Of a stretch of DNA of 64,000 bases, positions 48,278 through 57,063 are shown piece after piece. Source of the stretch: Paracoccus zhejiangensis (GTDB lineage Bacteria; Pseudomonadota; Alphaproteobacteria; Rhodobacterales; Rhodobacteraceae); the NCBI RefSeq assembly GCF_002847445.1, contig NZ_CP025430.1, forward strand, positions 62,001-126,000. The letters run 5' to 3'. Position numbers and translations under genes: made by a program. The stretch's first letter is position 1. Each line of letters opens with the position of its first letter. Under the pieces are notes generated by a model, which saw nothing but the letters and a program-made list of their open reading frames with translations, was not told the origin of the DNA and did not search any database.

Positions 48278-48412
48278 AGCTGCTGCCGGTTTGGTGGACA
48301 CGAAGATAAGATCGTGACCAAGGAACCGGAGAGTGGATATGACGAGACGGAAGTTCAGCCGTGAGTTCAAGACCGAGGCCATAAGGCTGGTGACGGAGCG
48401 TGCTGCGGTGAT
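48278..48412 (+). mobile_element. IS3-family insertion-sequence end remnant
   Basis: The segment has a non-coding terminus (GCCGGTTTGGTGGACACGAA) leading into a ribosome site and the first codons of an IS3-type OrfA. This is the arrangement of an IS left end. It stops abruptly near 48412, with no orfB, no right end and no target duplication that I can see. The left border is approximate. It is a relic, not a mobile element able to move. Confidence 0.6.
48339..48412 (+). pseudogene. truncated IS3-type transposase orfA (5' fragment)
   Basis: Translation from the ATG at 48339 reads MTRRKFSREFKTEAIRLV and then TERAAV, the start of the helix-turn-helix domain of IS3-family OrfA proteins. After about 25 codons the similarity ends. 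The frame runs on through unrelated sequence to a stop near 48488. A GGAGAG site precedes the ATG. The rest of the transposase is deleted, so no functional product is expected. Confidence 0.68.
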
Positions 48413-48572
48413 GATCACAACCCCCCCGCATCCCGATCGACCGCGGCGACTGTTCCATCCGGCGGCTCCTGTGCTAGTCCCGTGTTGAACCTGCCGGAAC
48501 CGGCAGCGCGGAACAGGGCCGAGGGACGGTGGTGAGAGGTGGCAGGGTGGTCATGGTGAAAGCGCTTCCCGC

Positions 48573-49685
48573 ATGAGCAGCGTCAGCGAGCTCTATGACC
48601 AGCGGGTCTCCAGCGGAAAGCTGACCGCCGATCCGGCGCAGCAGCGGGTTCTGCCGCTGCTGGACGAGTTGGTGGCGGGTCTGGCGGAGGCTGCGCCGGT
48701 GAAATCGAACGGCGGTTGGCGGCGGCTGTTCGGGGGCGGGCAGGCCAGCGCGTCGGCGCCGGCGGGGCAGGCCGGGCTCTATCTCTGGGGCGGGGTCGGG
48801 CGTGGCAAGTCGATGCTGCTGGATCTCTGCATCGAGGCGGCGCCGATCACTGCCAAGCGCCGGGTGCATTTCCACGAATTCATGCAGGAGGTGCAGGCGG
48901 GGCTGGAGGCGGCGCGGAAGCGCGGCGACCAGGACACGGTGCGCCCCGTCGCCCGCAAGATCGCCAGCGACGTGCGGCTGCTGTGCTTCGACGAGATGCA
49001 GATCACCGACATCGCCGATGCGATGATCGTGGGCCGGTTGTTCCAGACGCTGTTCGAAGAGGGCGTGGTCATCGTCACCACCTCGAACCGCGCGCCCGAT
49101 GACCTCTACAAGCACGGGCTGAACCGGCAGTTGTTCCTGCCCTTCATCAAGCTCATTCACGAGCGGATGCAGGTGGTGGAACTGGTCAGCCCGACCGATT
49201 ACCGGCAGGGGCGGACGGTTGGTGGCCAGGTCTGGTTCGTCCCCGCCGACGCCGCGGCCCATGCGGCGATGGACGCGATCTGGACGGAGCTGACCGGCGG
49301 TGCCGCACCCGCGCCGCTGGAGATCGAGCTGCGCGGCCGCAAGCTGGTTCTGCCGGCCTTTGCAGAGGGCGTGGGGCGCGCGGGCTTCTGGGAGCTTTGC
49401 GGCAAGCCGCTGGGGCCGGCGGATTATTTGGAACTGGTGCGCGCGGTCGATGTGCTGATGATCGACGCCATTCCCCGGCTTGGCCTGTCGAATTACAACG
49501 AGGCCAAGCGCTTCGTCACGCTGATCGACACGGTCTACGAGGCCAAGGTCCGGCTGATCGCCAGCGCCGCCGACGAGCCGGAACAGCTTTATAACGAGGG
49601 CGAGGGCAGTTTCGAATTCGAACGCACCGCCAGCCGGCTGCGCGAGATGCAGGATGCCTCCTGGGGTGTGCCGCCCGCCGCGTGA
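48573..49685 (+). CDS. zapE: cell division protein ZapE (AFG1-like ATPase)
   Basis: This is a 370-residue AAA-type ATPase of the ZapE/AFG1 family, a cytoplasmic protein linked to Z-ring constriction and, in mitochondria, to turnover of oxidase subunits. Walker A is GGVGRGKSMLLD (about residues 72-83) and Walker B is LLCFDEMQITDIADA. Family blocks VHFHEFM, TSNRAPDDLYKHGLNRQLFLPFI and DYRQ follow. The length is usual. No strong ribosome site is seen before the ATG. It converges with the Hint-protein gene, with stops 12 bases apart. Confidence 0.92.
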   Translation: MSSVSELYDQRVSSGKLTADPAQQRVLPLLDELVAGLAEAAPVKSNGGWRRLFGGGQASASAPAGQAGLYLWGGVGRGKSMLLDLCIEAAPITAKRRVHFHEFMQEVQAGLEAARKRGDQDTVRPVARKIASDVRLLCFDEMQITDIADAMIVGRLFQTLFEEGVVIVTTSNRAPDDLYKHGLNRQLFLPFIKLIHERMQVVELVSPTDYRQGRTVGGQVWFVPADAAAHAAMDAIWTELTGGAAPAPLEIELRGRKLVLPAFAEGVGRAGFWELCGKPLGPADYLELVRAVDVLMIDAIPRLGLSNYNEAKRFVTLIDTVYEAKVRLIASAADEPEQLYNEGEGSFEFERTASRLREMQDASWGVPPAA

Positions 49686-49706
49686 CGGCCTTGCGGCTCA
49701 GGCCGT
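49685..49706. terminator. small hairpin between convergent zapE and Hint-protein genes
   Basis: ACGGCCT (49685-49691) and AGGCCGT (49700-49706) form a 7-bp stem with an 8-base loop that overlaps both stop codons. There is no T-run on either strand, so it is at best a weak shared terminator. Confidence 0.3.
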
Positions 49707-50639
49707 GACGCCCTGTGCCCCTTCCACCAGGGCCGCAACCTCTTTCCGCTTGAGGAAGGGGCGGGCAGGGGTCATCGGGTTCTCGCCCGTTGCAAGGGAC
49801 GGGAAGGCGCGGGTCAGGTCGGACCTGTCCTCGGCGCTCAACGCGCGGATCGCCATCGGGCCGGTGAAGAAGCTTTCTGTCGCGGCACCTTCGGCCCGGA
49901 TGACCTCGTGGCGGGCACAGGCGATATGGACGAGGTCGAAGGGCACGCCGTCGGTCAGCGGCGTGACGCCGGGCAGGCCCGCCCGCCACAGGTGCAGTGC
50001 CGCCGCCAGATATTCGGTCCCATCGGCATCGTGGACCAGAATGCGGTGCTGGGGCGAGACGCAGAGGTCGCGCCGCGGCAGCCGCTCGCCAAGCGCGCCG
50101 GCAGCAATGCGGATCGGGCGCAGGTTCGGGTTACGGTCGAGCCGATCGGCATCGATGGCGGTTCGTCCGGTCCAGACCAGCGGCTGCGGACCGTGATCGC
50201 GGGTCAGGACCAGATCGCCCGGACGCAGGCTTTCAACCGCGCGCTCGCCCCCGGGTGTGGCGATCAGGGTGCCGGCGAGAAAACAGACCGACAGGTCATC
50301 GATCGAGACATCGTATTTCGGTGCGTGGACGATATCGTCCAGAATCGACTGCACGGTGGAATAGTTCTGCGGCGCAGTGGTGGGGATCGGCGTGGCGGTA
50401 TAGAGATAGCCGTTCGAACCCGCCCCCAGCACGCCAGTGGTGCCGTCCCAAAGCGCAGGAACGCCGCCGACCGAACCGCCGATATGGCCGGCCGAGTCCC
50501 CGGTGAAGGCGATCCACTCGTTCCGAGTGATCGAGCCGCTGCTATCGGCGTCGTTGACAGAGATCGTTACAAGTTCCGACACCGTCGCAGTCCCGTTGAC
50601 GACGGTGGTTCGATAAACCTGGAAAGTCTCGACGGGCAT
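49698..50639 (-). CDS. Hint-domain protein with an EF-hand loop
   Basis: This is a 313-residue protein. Residues 30-41 (DADSSGSITRNE) match the 12-residue EF-hand calcium loop, with acidic or polar ligands at 1, 3, 5 and 12, Gly at 6 and Ile at 8. From Cys119 (CFLAGTLIATPGGERAVESL) to about residue 260 it has a hedgehog/intein Hint domain, including VSPQHRILV. Such Hint proteins are common in Rhodobacterales and are thought to be exported without a classical signal; none is seen here. Self-processing at Cys119 is possible but unproven. It is preceded by an AT-richer 128-base intergenic region. Confidence 0.85.
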   Translation of the reverse strand: MPVETFQVYRTTVVNGTATVSELVTISVNDADSSGSITRNEWIAFTGDSAGHIGGSVGGVPALWDGTTGVLGAGSNGYLYTATPIPTTAPQNYSTVQSILDDIVHAPKYDVSIDDLSVCFLAGTLIATPGGERAVESLRPGDLVLTRDHGPQPLVWTGRTAIDADRLDRNPNLRPIRIAAGALGERLPRRDLCVSPQHRILVHDADGTEYLAAALHLWRAGLPGVTPLTDGVPFDLVHIACARHEVIRAEGAATESFFTGPMAIRALSAEDRSDLTRAFPSLATGENPMTPARPFLKRKEVAALVEGAQGVTA

Positions 50640-50767
50640 GACAGTCCCCCTTAAAAGAACAACATTTAGACATGCGAAGAAAGCATGTTTTACCGAAAAA
50701 ATCCAGCAATATTATGAGGTAACGTGGATCTTCCCGACTGGATCGGACGAAAAGATCGCTTCAACCG

Positions 50768-52039
50768 TCAGTTGTTCTCACGCAACACCCGGCCGGCCAG
50801 GTACAGGGACCCGCAGATCAGGATTCGGCTTTGCGAACTGGTACTTGCGATTTCGCGGATCGCGGCCTCGGCATTTTCGCCCACGCGCGCGTCAATCCCG
50901 GCCTCGCGCGCAGCTTGTGCGGTCGCCTCGGCGGGCAGGGTGTTCGGCTCGCCCGGAATGGGAATCGCGATCAGCCCGTCGACCTGGTCGGCCAGCGGGC
51001 GCATGTAGCCGGTGACATCCTTGGTGTTCAGCATCCCGCAGACAAGCCAGGTGGCGCGGCGCGGCATCGCGGCCAGCGTCGCGGCCACCGCCTGGCCGCC
51101 GGCGGGGTTATGACCGCCATCCAGCCACAGTTCCGCAGCGGGACCTGCAGCCTCGACCAGCGGTCCCTGCTTCAGCCGCTGCATCCGGGCGGGCCATTCG
51201 GCGCGGGTGACGGCGGCGCGGGCCTGATCGGGGCTGACGCCCAGATGTCGCAGCGCCGCCAGCGCAGTGCCGGCATTCTCGATCTGGTGCGGGCCGGGCA
51301 GGTTCGGCAAAGGCAGGTCCAGCAGACCGTTCTCGTCCTGGAAGACCAGCGAGTCCCGTTCGCGCGCCACCGACCAGTGTTGCCCCGCGATCAGAAGCGG
51401 TGCCCCCAGCCGTTCGGCCCGGGCCTCGATCACCTCGAGCGCCGGTTCCTCCTGCGGGGCGATGATCGCCGGCACCCGGCGCTTGAGGATGCCGGCCTTC
51501 TCGCCGGCGATCTCGGGCAGGGTCTCGCCCAGGTATTGCGTGTGGTCGATGCTGACCGGGGTGATGATCGTCAGGCGCGGGTCGTCGATGACATTGGTGG
51601 CGTCCAGACGCCCGCCCAGCCCGACCTCGAGCAGGGTGTAATCGGCCGGCACGCGCGAGAAGGCGAGGAACCCCGCCGCCGTGGTGATCTCGAAGAAGGT
51701 GATCGGCTGGCCATCATTCGTCGCCTCGCATTCCTCCAGCGTGGCCGCCAGCAGGTCCTCGGGGATCAGCTCGCCCGCCAGCCGGATGCGCTCGTGAAAC
51801 CGCGCCAGATGCGGCGAGGTATAGGCGTGGACACGGGCGCCCCCGGCCTCGAGCCCCGCGCGGATCATCGCCTGGGTCGAGCCCTTGCCATTGGTGCCGG
51901 CGATATGGATGACCGGCGGGATGCGGCGCTCGGGATGGCCAAGCGCGGCCAGCAGCCGGTGCATCCGGTCCAGCGACAGGTCGATGACCTTGGGGTGCAG
52001 CGACATCAGGCGATCAAGGATGGCGTCGGACTGGGTCAT
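50768..52039 (-). CDS. folC: bifunctional folylpolyglutamate synthase / dihydrofolate synthase
   Basis: FolC (423 residues) adds glutamate to dihydropteroate and to folates, using ATP. The P-loop is HIAGTNGKGSTQAMI (about residues 46-60). Other family blocks are YTSPHLARFHERIRL, FFEITTAAGFLAF, LLEVGLGGRLDATNVI and a C-terminal LWLDGGHNPAGG. It lies just downstream of accD on the same strand, the usual accD-folC order. The spacer between them carries a hairpin and a repeat element. Confidence 0.94.
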   Translation of the reverse strand: MTQSDAILDRLMSLHPKVIDLSLDRMHRLLAALGHPERRIPPVIHIAGTNGKGSTQAMIRAGLEAGGARVHAYTSPHLARFHERIRLAGELIPEDLLAATLEECEATNDGQPITFFEITTAAGFLAFSRVPADYTLLEVGLGGRLDATNVIDDPRLTIITPVSIDHTQYLGETLPEIAGEKAGILKRRVPAIIAPQEEPALEVIEARAERLGAPLLIAGQHWSVARERDSLVFQDENGLLDLPLPNLPGPHQIENAGTALAALRHLGVSPDQARAAVTRAEWPARMQRLKQGPLVEAAGPAAELWLDGGHNPAGGQAVAATLAAMPRRATWLVCGMLNTKDVTGYMRPLADQVDGLIAIPIPGEPNTLPAEATAQAAREAGIDARVGENAEAAIREIASTSSQSRILICGSLYLAGRVLRENN

Positions 52040-52047
52040 CGCTCAAG

Positions 52048-52066
52048 CCGGGGGCGCTGCCCCCGG
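52048..52066. repeat. intergenic hairpin between accD and folC
   Basis: CCGGGGGC (52048-52055) and GCCCCCGG (52059-52066) form a perfect 8-bp stem around GCT, directly next to the CCCCCGGGATATTT element. It lies in the 58-base accD-folC spacer, so it is transcribed as part of that message. It may reduce read-through or stabilise the accD mRNA; it may also be part of a larger dispersed repeat. Confidence 0.5.
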
Positions 52067-52067
52067 T

Positions 52068-52081
52068 CCCCCGGGATATTT
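52068..52081. repeat. CCCCCGGGATATTT intergenic repeat, copy 2
   Basis: This is an exact second copy of the 14-base element at 25403. Here it is followed by GGGCCAAGATGAAG and preceded by a GC-rich hairpin. It sits between accD and folC. Two exact 14-base matches, both outside genes, in 64 kb are unlikely by chance. Confidence 0.55.
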
Positions 52082-52097
52082 GGGCCAAGATGAAGGG

Positions 52098-53024
52098 TCA
52101 GGCGGGTTTTTCGCCATCGGTGACAAGCACGGTGCCTGGCTCGCCCGGCGGCGGCAGGTCGCCGGCGATCGGGGCGGGCAGGCGACCCAGAAGGCGCAGG
52201 ATCGAGACCAGTTCGGTCCTCAGCTTCTTGCGATGGGTCACCCGGTCCAGCATGCCGTGCTCCAGCAGGTATTCGGCGCGCTGGAAGCCCTCGGGCAGTT
52301 TCTCGCGAATGGTCTGCTCGATCACGCGGGGGCCGGCAAAGCAGATCAGCGCGCCCGGCTCGGCGATCTGGATGTCGCCCAGCATGGCATAGCTGGCGGT
52401 GACCCCGCCGGTGGTCGGGTGGGTCAGTACCACGACATAGGGCAGGCCGGCCTCTTTCAGCATCTCAACCGCGACGGTGGTGCGGGGCATCTGCATCAGC
52501 GACAGGATACCCTCCTGCATCCGCGCGCCACCGGCGGCCGAGAACAGCACCAGCGGCCGCTTCAGCTTCACCGCCCGCTCGGCGGCGGCGATGATGGCAT
52601 TGCCGACATACATGCCCATCGAGCCGGCCATGAAGCTGAAATCCTGCGCGGCGGCGACGATGGGGGTGCGGCCGATCTCGCCCTCGGCGACCAGCATGGC
52701 CTCTTTCTCGCCGCTGGATTTCTGCGCCGCCTTCATCCGCTCGGGATATTTCTTCTGGTCGCGGAAATGCAGCGGGTCGGCCAGCGGCTCGGGCACCTTG
52801 ACCTCGACGAAGACCCCGCCGTCGAACAGCGAGTTGAACCGGTCGCGCGGGCTGATCGCCATATGGTGATCGCAGCTCGAGCAGACGTTCAGATTCTCGG
52901 TCAGTTCGCGGTGGAACAGCATGGTCCCGCATTCGGGGCATTTCGTCCACAGGTTCTCGGGCACTTCGCGGCGCGAAAACAACGAGTTGATCCGGGGACG
53001 GACGTAGTTGGTGATCCAGTTCAT
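52098..53024 (-). CDS. accD: acetyl-CoA carboxylase carboxyltransferase subunit beta
   Basis: AccD (308 residues) is the beta half of the carboxyltransferase that makes malonyl-CoA for fatty acid synthesis. The N-terminal zinc ribbon is readable ([10 protein letters not shown] and VCSSCDHHM), followed by the crotonase-like core ([53 protein letters not shown]). I start it at 53024 ([12 protein letters not shown]), the family N-terminus; the longer frame runs into the divergent gene. The tail is Pro-rich and short. Confidence 0.95.
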   Translation of the reverse strand: MNWITNYVRPRINSLFSRREVPENLWTKCPECGTMLFHRELTENLNVCSSCDHHMAISPRDRFNSLFDGGVFVEVKVPEPLADPLHFRDQKKYPERMKAAQKSSGEKEAMLVAEGEIGRTPIVAAAQDFSFMAGSMGMYVGNAIIAAAERAVKLKRPLVLFSAAGGARMQEGILSLMQMPRTTVAVEMLKEAGLPYVVVLTHPTTGGVTASYAMLGDIQIAEPGALICFAGPRVIEQTIREKLPEGFQRAEYLLEHGMLDRVTHRKKLRTELVSILRLLGRLPAPIAGDLPPPGEPGTVLVTDGEKPA

Positions 53025-53112
53025 CGCGCGGGCCCTGTCTGTATTCCGGCTTCCAGATAGGCCGCATGGGCGGGAATTGCAATTGCTGCGCCGCCGAAGG
53101 AAGATGCGCGCC

Positions 53113-54540
53113 ATGTGGCCGACTGCCTTTCTGTTCCTGCACAACGTTGCCGCGCTGCTGGTCGTGGCGCGCGTGTTGATTCGACCGCGGATGGAGCCCT
53201 CGGTACGGCTGGCCTGGATCATGGTGGTCGAGGCGATCCCGATTGTCGGCATCGGCGCCTATCTTCTCTTCGGCGAGGTGCGGATGCGCCAGGCCGAGGT
53301 GCAGAAGATGGCCGATGTCCGCGACCGGCTGACCGGGCTGCGCAAGCCCAGCCCCAATGTCATTACCCATCCCCCGAACGAGCTGGAGCCGGTCTTTGCC
53401 GTCAACCGCGCGGTGGGCGGGCTGCAGGCGGTGGACGGCAACCGGCTGCACCTTCTGTCCGAGGGCGATGACGCCATAGATGCCATGGTCGATGCCATCG
53501 ACGGCGCGCAGGATCATGTCCATATCGTCTTCTACATCTGGCTGGCCGATGACAGCGGCACCCGCATGGTCGAGGCGATCGAGCGCGCGGCACGGCGGGG
53601 CATCGATTGCCGGGTCATCGTCGATGCGCTCGGCTCGCGGCTCTTCGTGCGCTCGGCCCTCTGGACGCGGATGCAGGCGGCGGGGGCGGAATGCGTCACC
53701 GCCTTTCCCTGGGGGATGCCGCTGATCAGCCTCTTGTTCCAGCGGCTCGACCTGCGCAATCACCGCAAGATCATGGTCGTGGACAATGCCGTCGCCTTCA
53801 CCGGCAGTCGCAACTGTGCCGACATGGCCTTCGCGCTGAAGCCGAAATACGCCCCCTGGGTTGATATCCTCGTTTCTGCCGAGGGGCCGGTGGTGCGGCA
53901 GTTGCAGGGGGTCTTCCTGGCCGACTGGATGAGCTATACCGGCCGCGACCTGGGCGAGATGCTGGCCATGGTCGATGCCGTCGAGGAGCCCGGGGACACC
54001 GCGCAGGTGGTCGCCACCGGTCCGGACCGGCGGGCGGGCAGCATCTCGGACAGTCTCGCCACGATGATCCTGAACGCCCGCAGCGAGATCGTGCTGACCA
54101 CACCCTATTACGTCCCCGACATGGCACTGGACGCGGCCATCCGCTCGGCCGCGCGGCGGGGCGTCGAGGTGACGATGATCCTGCCGGCGCGGAACGATTC
54201 TCTGATCGTGGGGGCGACCAGCGAGGGGTTCTATTACAGCCTGCTGGCCGCCGGGGTGCGGATCTACCTGTTCCAGCCCGGGCTGCTGCACTCCAAGATC
54301 ACCACCGTCGACAACCGCTATGCGATGATCGGCAGCGCCAACCTGGACCGCCGCAGCTTCGAGCTGAATTACGAGGTCAACATGGCCATCTATGACAGCG
54401 GCGTGACCGACGAGTTGAACCAGCGTCAGGCCAGCTATGTCGCCCGCTCGGTCGAACTGTCGCTGGAGGATGTGAAGAACTGGAGCCTGTTGCGCCGCAT
54501 CCGTAACAACCTGCTGGCGCTGGCCTCGCCGCTGCTCTGA
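53113..54540 (+). CDS. cls: cardiolipin synthase (phospholipase D family)
   Basis: This 475-residue membrane enzyme joins two phosphatidylglycerols, or related lipids, to make cardiolipin. Two N-terminal hydrophobic helices ([18 protein letters not shown] and [22 protein letters not shown]) precede two PLD domains. The HKD motifs are [19 protein letters not shown] (about residues 216-234) and [20 protein letters not shown] (about 394-413). I prefer the ATG at 53113; the one at 53104 sits directly on the GAAGGA ribosome site. It is divergent from accD, 88 bases apart. Confidence 0.9.
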   Translation: MWPTAFLFLHNVAALLVVARVLIRPRMEPSVRLAWIMVVEAIPIVGIGAYLLFGEVRMRQAEVQKMADVRDRLTGLRKPSPNVITHPPNELEPVFAVNRAVGGLQAVDGNRLHLLSEGDDAIDAMVDAIDGAQDHVHIVFYIWLADDSGTRMVEAIERAARRGIDCRVIVDALGSRLFVRSALWTRMQAAGAECVTAFPWGMPLISLLFQRLDLRNHRKIMVVDNAVAFTGSRNCADMAFALKPKYAPWVDILVSAEGPVVRQLQGVFLADWMSYTGRDLGEMLAMVDAVEEPGDTAQVVATGPDRRAGSISDSLATMILNARSEIVLTTPYYVPDMALDAAIRSAARRGVEVTMILPARNDSLIVGATSEGFYYSLLAAGVRIYLFQPGLLHSKITTVDNRYAMIGSANLDRRSFELNYEVNMAIYDSGVTDELNQRQASYVARSVELSLEDVKNWSLLRRIRNNLLALASPLL

Positions 54541-54612
54541 CGCCCGCGCTTGCCCCCTTGGGCTCTGCGGCTTAATCCTTAACCAGTCATATCAGCCAGA
54601 TCGGGGTGCGCC

Positions 54613-56349
54613 ATGTCGTCCAACAGCCGCTTTGACAAGTCGAAGCTACCCAGCCGCCATGTCACCGAAGGGCCGGCCCGCGCCCCCCATCGCAGCTATT
54701 TCTATGCCATGGGGATCAGCGAGGACGAGATCCATTCGCCATGGGTCGGCGTCGCCACCTGCTGGAACGAGGCCGCGCCCTGCAATATCGCGCTGAACCG
54801 TCAGGCACAGTCGGTGAAACAGGGGGTGAAGAAGGGCGGCGGTTGCCCGCGCGAGTTCACCACCATCACCGTCACCGACGGCATCGCCATGGGGCATGAG
54901 GGGATGCGGTCAAGCCTCGCCAGCCGCGATGCCATTGCCGATACGGTGGAACTGACCATGCGCGGCCATTGCTATGACGCGCTGGTGGGGCTGGCGGGCT
55001 GCGACAAGTCGCTGCCGGGGATGATGATGGCGATGGTGCGGCTGAACGTGCCCTCGGTCTTCATCTACGGCGGCTCGATCCTGCCGGGGAAACTGAACGG
55101 CAAGGACGTCGTGGTGCAGGACGTGTTCGAGGCCGTGGGCCAGCACGCCGCCGGCAACATGTCGGACGCGGAACTGGACATTCTCGAGCGCGTTGCCTGC
55201 CCCTCGGCCGGGGCCTGTGGCGGGCAGTATACGGCCAATACCATGGCCTGCGTCAGCGAGGCGATCGGGCTGGCGCTGATGAACAGTTCCGGCGCCCCCG
55301 CGCCCTATGAAAGCCGCGATCAATACGGGCTGGCCTCGGGCGAAGCCGTGATGAACCTGATCGAGAAGAACATCCGCGCGCGTGACGTGGTGACGCGGAA
55401 GGCGCTGGAGAACGCCGCGCGGGTGGTTGCCTGCACCGGCGGCTCCACCAATGGCGGGCTGCATTTGCCGGCCATCGCCCACGAGGCGGGGATCGATTTC
55501 GACCTTTTCGATGTCTGCGACATCTTCCGCGAAACGCCCTATTTCGTGAACCTGCGCCCGGGCGGCGACTATGTCGCCAAGGATCTCTTTGAGGTCGGCG
55601 GCGTGCCGGTGGTGATGCGCGAATTGCGCAAGGCCGGGCTGATCCACGAGGATTGCATGACCGCCTCGGGCCGGACGATGGGCGAGGAACTGGACCTGAT
55701 CACCCGCGAGGCCGATGGCAGGGTGATCCACCCGGTCGAGACGCCGATCTCGAGAACCGGGGGCGTGGTCGGGCTGTCGGGCAATCTGGCGCCCGACGGG
55801 GCCATCGTGAAGGTCGCCGGCATGTCCGAGGCCGAGCAGGTCTTTACCGGCCCGGCCCGCGTCTTCGAATGCGAGGAAGAGGCCTTCGAGGCGGTGCAGA
55901 ACCGCGGCTACAAGGAAGGCGAGGTGATCGTCATCCGCAACGAGGGCCCCGCCGGCGGGCCGGGGATGCGCGAGATGCTGTCGACCACGGCGGCGCTGTC
56001 GGGGCAGGGGATGGGGAAGAAGGTGGCCTTGATCACCGATGGCCGTTTCTCGGGCGCCACGCGCGGCTTCTGCGTCGGCCATGTCGGCCCGGAATCGGCC
56101 CATGGCGGCCCCATTGCGCTGCTGCAGAACGGTGACATGATCACCATCGACGCGGTCAAGGGCGAGATCAGCGTGGCGCTGTCGGACGCGGAACTTGCTG
56201 CGCGAAAGGCCGCATGGACCAATGGGCGCAAGACCGATTATGCCTCGGGTGCGCTGTGGAAATATGCCCAGCTGGTTGGTGGGGCACGATATGGTGCGGT
56301 GACCCATCCGGGGGCGGCGAAGGAAACCCATGTCTACATGGATCAGTAA
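54613..56349 (+). CDS. ilvD: dihydroxy-acid dehydratase
   Basis: IlvD (578 residues) dehydrates dihydroxy acids to the 2-keto acids that lead to valine and isoleucine (and leucine). The iron-sulfur Cys motifs are present ([24 protein letters not shown], and [17 protein letters not shown]). So are [18 protein letters not shown] and the C-terminal [20 protein letters not shown]. The length and the opening [22 protein letters not shown] suit true IlvD rather than sugar-acid dehydratases of the family. A small ORF follows 15 bases later. Confidence 0.95.
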   Translation: MSSNSRFDKSKLPSRHVTEGPARAPHRSYFYAMGISEDEIHSPWVGVATCWNEAAPCNIALNRQAQSVKQGVKKGGGCPREFTTITVTDGIAMGHEGMRSSLASRDAIADTVELTMRGHCYDALVGLAGCDKSLPGMMMAMVRLNVPSVFIYGGSILPGKLNGKDVVVQDVFEAVGQHAAGNMSDAELDILERVACPSAGACGGQYTANTMACVSEAIGLALMNSSGAPAPYESRDQYGLASGEAVMNLIEKNIRARDVVTRKALENAARVVACTGGSTNGGLHLPAIAHEAGIDFDLFDVCDIFRETPYFVNLRPGGDYVAKDLFEVGGVPVVMRELRKAGLIHEDCMTASGRTMGEELDLITREADGRVIHPVETPISRTGGVVGLSGNLAPDGAIVKVAGMSEAEQVFTGPARVFECEEEAFEAVQNRGYKEGEVIVIRNEGPAGGPGMREMLSTTAALSGQGMGKKVALITDGRFSGATRGFCVGHVGPESAHGGPIALLQNGDMITIDAVKGEISVALSDAELAARKAAWTNGRKTDYASGALWKYAQLVGGARYGAVTHPGAAKETHVYMDQ

Positions 56350-56364
56350 TCGGCCAGGGCGGGG

Positions 56365-57024
56365 ATGATGCGGTCAAGGCCCTGGTGGTCCCGGCTGGTG
56401 CCGGGCGCGGCCCGCCGACCGGTGGCCGCGCTGTCGCGCGTGGCGCTGGATACGCGGCCGGCCCCCGCCGGCACCGATCTGCGCTGGCGGCCGGGTCTGC
56501 TGTCGCAAACGCTCACACCGGCCGAGATCAGCGATCCGGCGAGCGGCCAGCGCTTGGGGGATGACGCGGCGCTGTGGCATGACAGCCGCGAGGGCGGGCT
56601 GCGCCTGCGTCAGATACCCGGCGCTGAACCTCTGGCCCCCTTCCGGCTGCAGCTTGAGACGGAGGGGTTCCCCGGCAGCTACCTGTCGCTTTCCATCGAT
56701 CTGCCGCCCGAGGCACAGAGCGACCTGCTGCAGGCCCATATCCTGCGGCTCGAGACCGTGCTGTGGTCGGAACAACCGCTGCGCAGTTTCGGTCGGCTGA
56801 ATGTCAGGAATGGCCCGAATACCGACAAGATCCTGCGCGACCTGCCCCTGCCGCAGGCCAGAGACAGCGGCCCCACGGTGATCGAATTCGACCTGGCCGC
56901 TATGGATATCAACGAGAAGCGGCTGGAGAAGATCTGGCTCGACCTGATCTTCGAACAGCCGCAGGCCAATATGATCGAGATCGGCGAGATGATCCTGTCG
57001 CGCCACCTGCGCGCCAGCTTCTAG
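56365..57024 (+). CDS. conserved hypothetical protein (DUF6478-like)
   Basis: This is a 219-residue soluble protein. The N-terminus is Arg-rich (SRLVPGAARRPVAALSR). The rest is a beta-sandwich-like domain with alternating hydrophobic strands (PFRLQLETEGFPGSYLSLSIDLP, HILRLETVLW, RLNVRNGPNTDKI, TVIEFDLAAMDI). It ends in a helix (MILSRHLRASF). I think it belongs to the Rhodobacterales family DUF6478, but the match is from memory. There is no signal and no Cys. It follows ilvD closely and may share its transcript. Confidence 0.65.
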   Translation: MMRSRPWWSRLVPGAARRPVAALSRVALDTRPAPAGTDLRWRPGLLSQTLTPAEISDPASGQRLGDDAALWHDSREGGLRLRQIPGAEPLAPFRLQLETEGFPGSYLSLSIDLPPEAQSDLLQAHILRLETVLWSEQPLRSFGRLNVRNGPNTDKILRDLPLPQARDSGPTVIEFDLAAMDINEKRLEKIWLDLIFEQPQANMIEIGEMILSRHLRASF

Positions 57025-57063
57025 CACGGGGGCCGGTGCCGGGAGGCGGGAACCGGCCCGCGT

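Noticed and set aside
48140..48458. Two leftward ORFs in the gene-free gap
   Set aside because: They overlap the IS3 stump in antisense, have no ribosome site and no recognisable domain.
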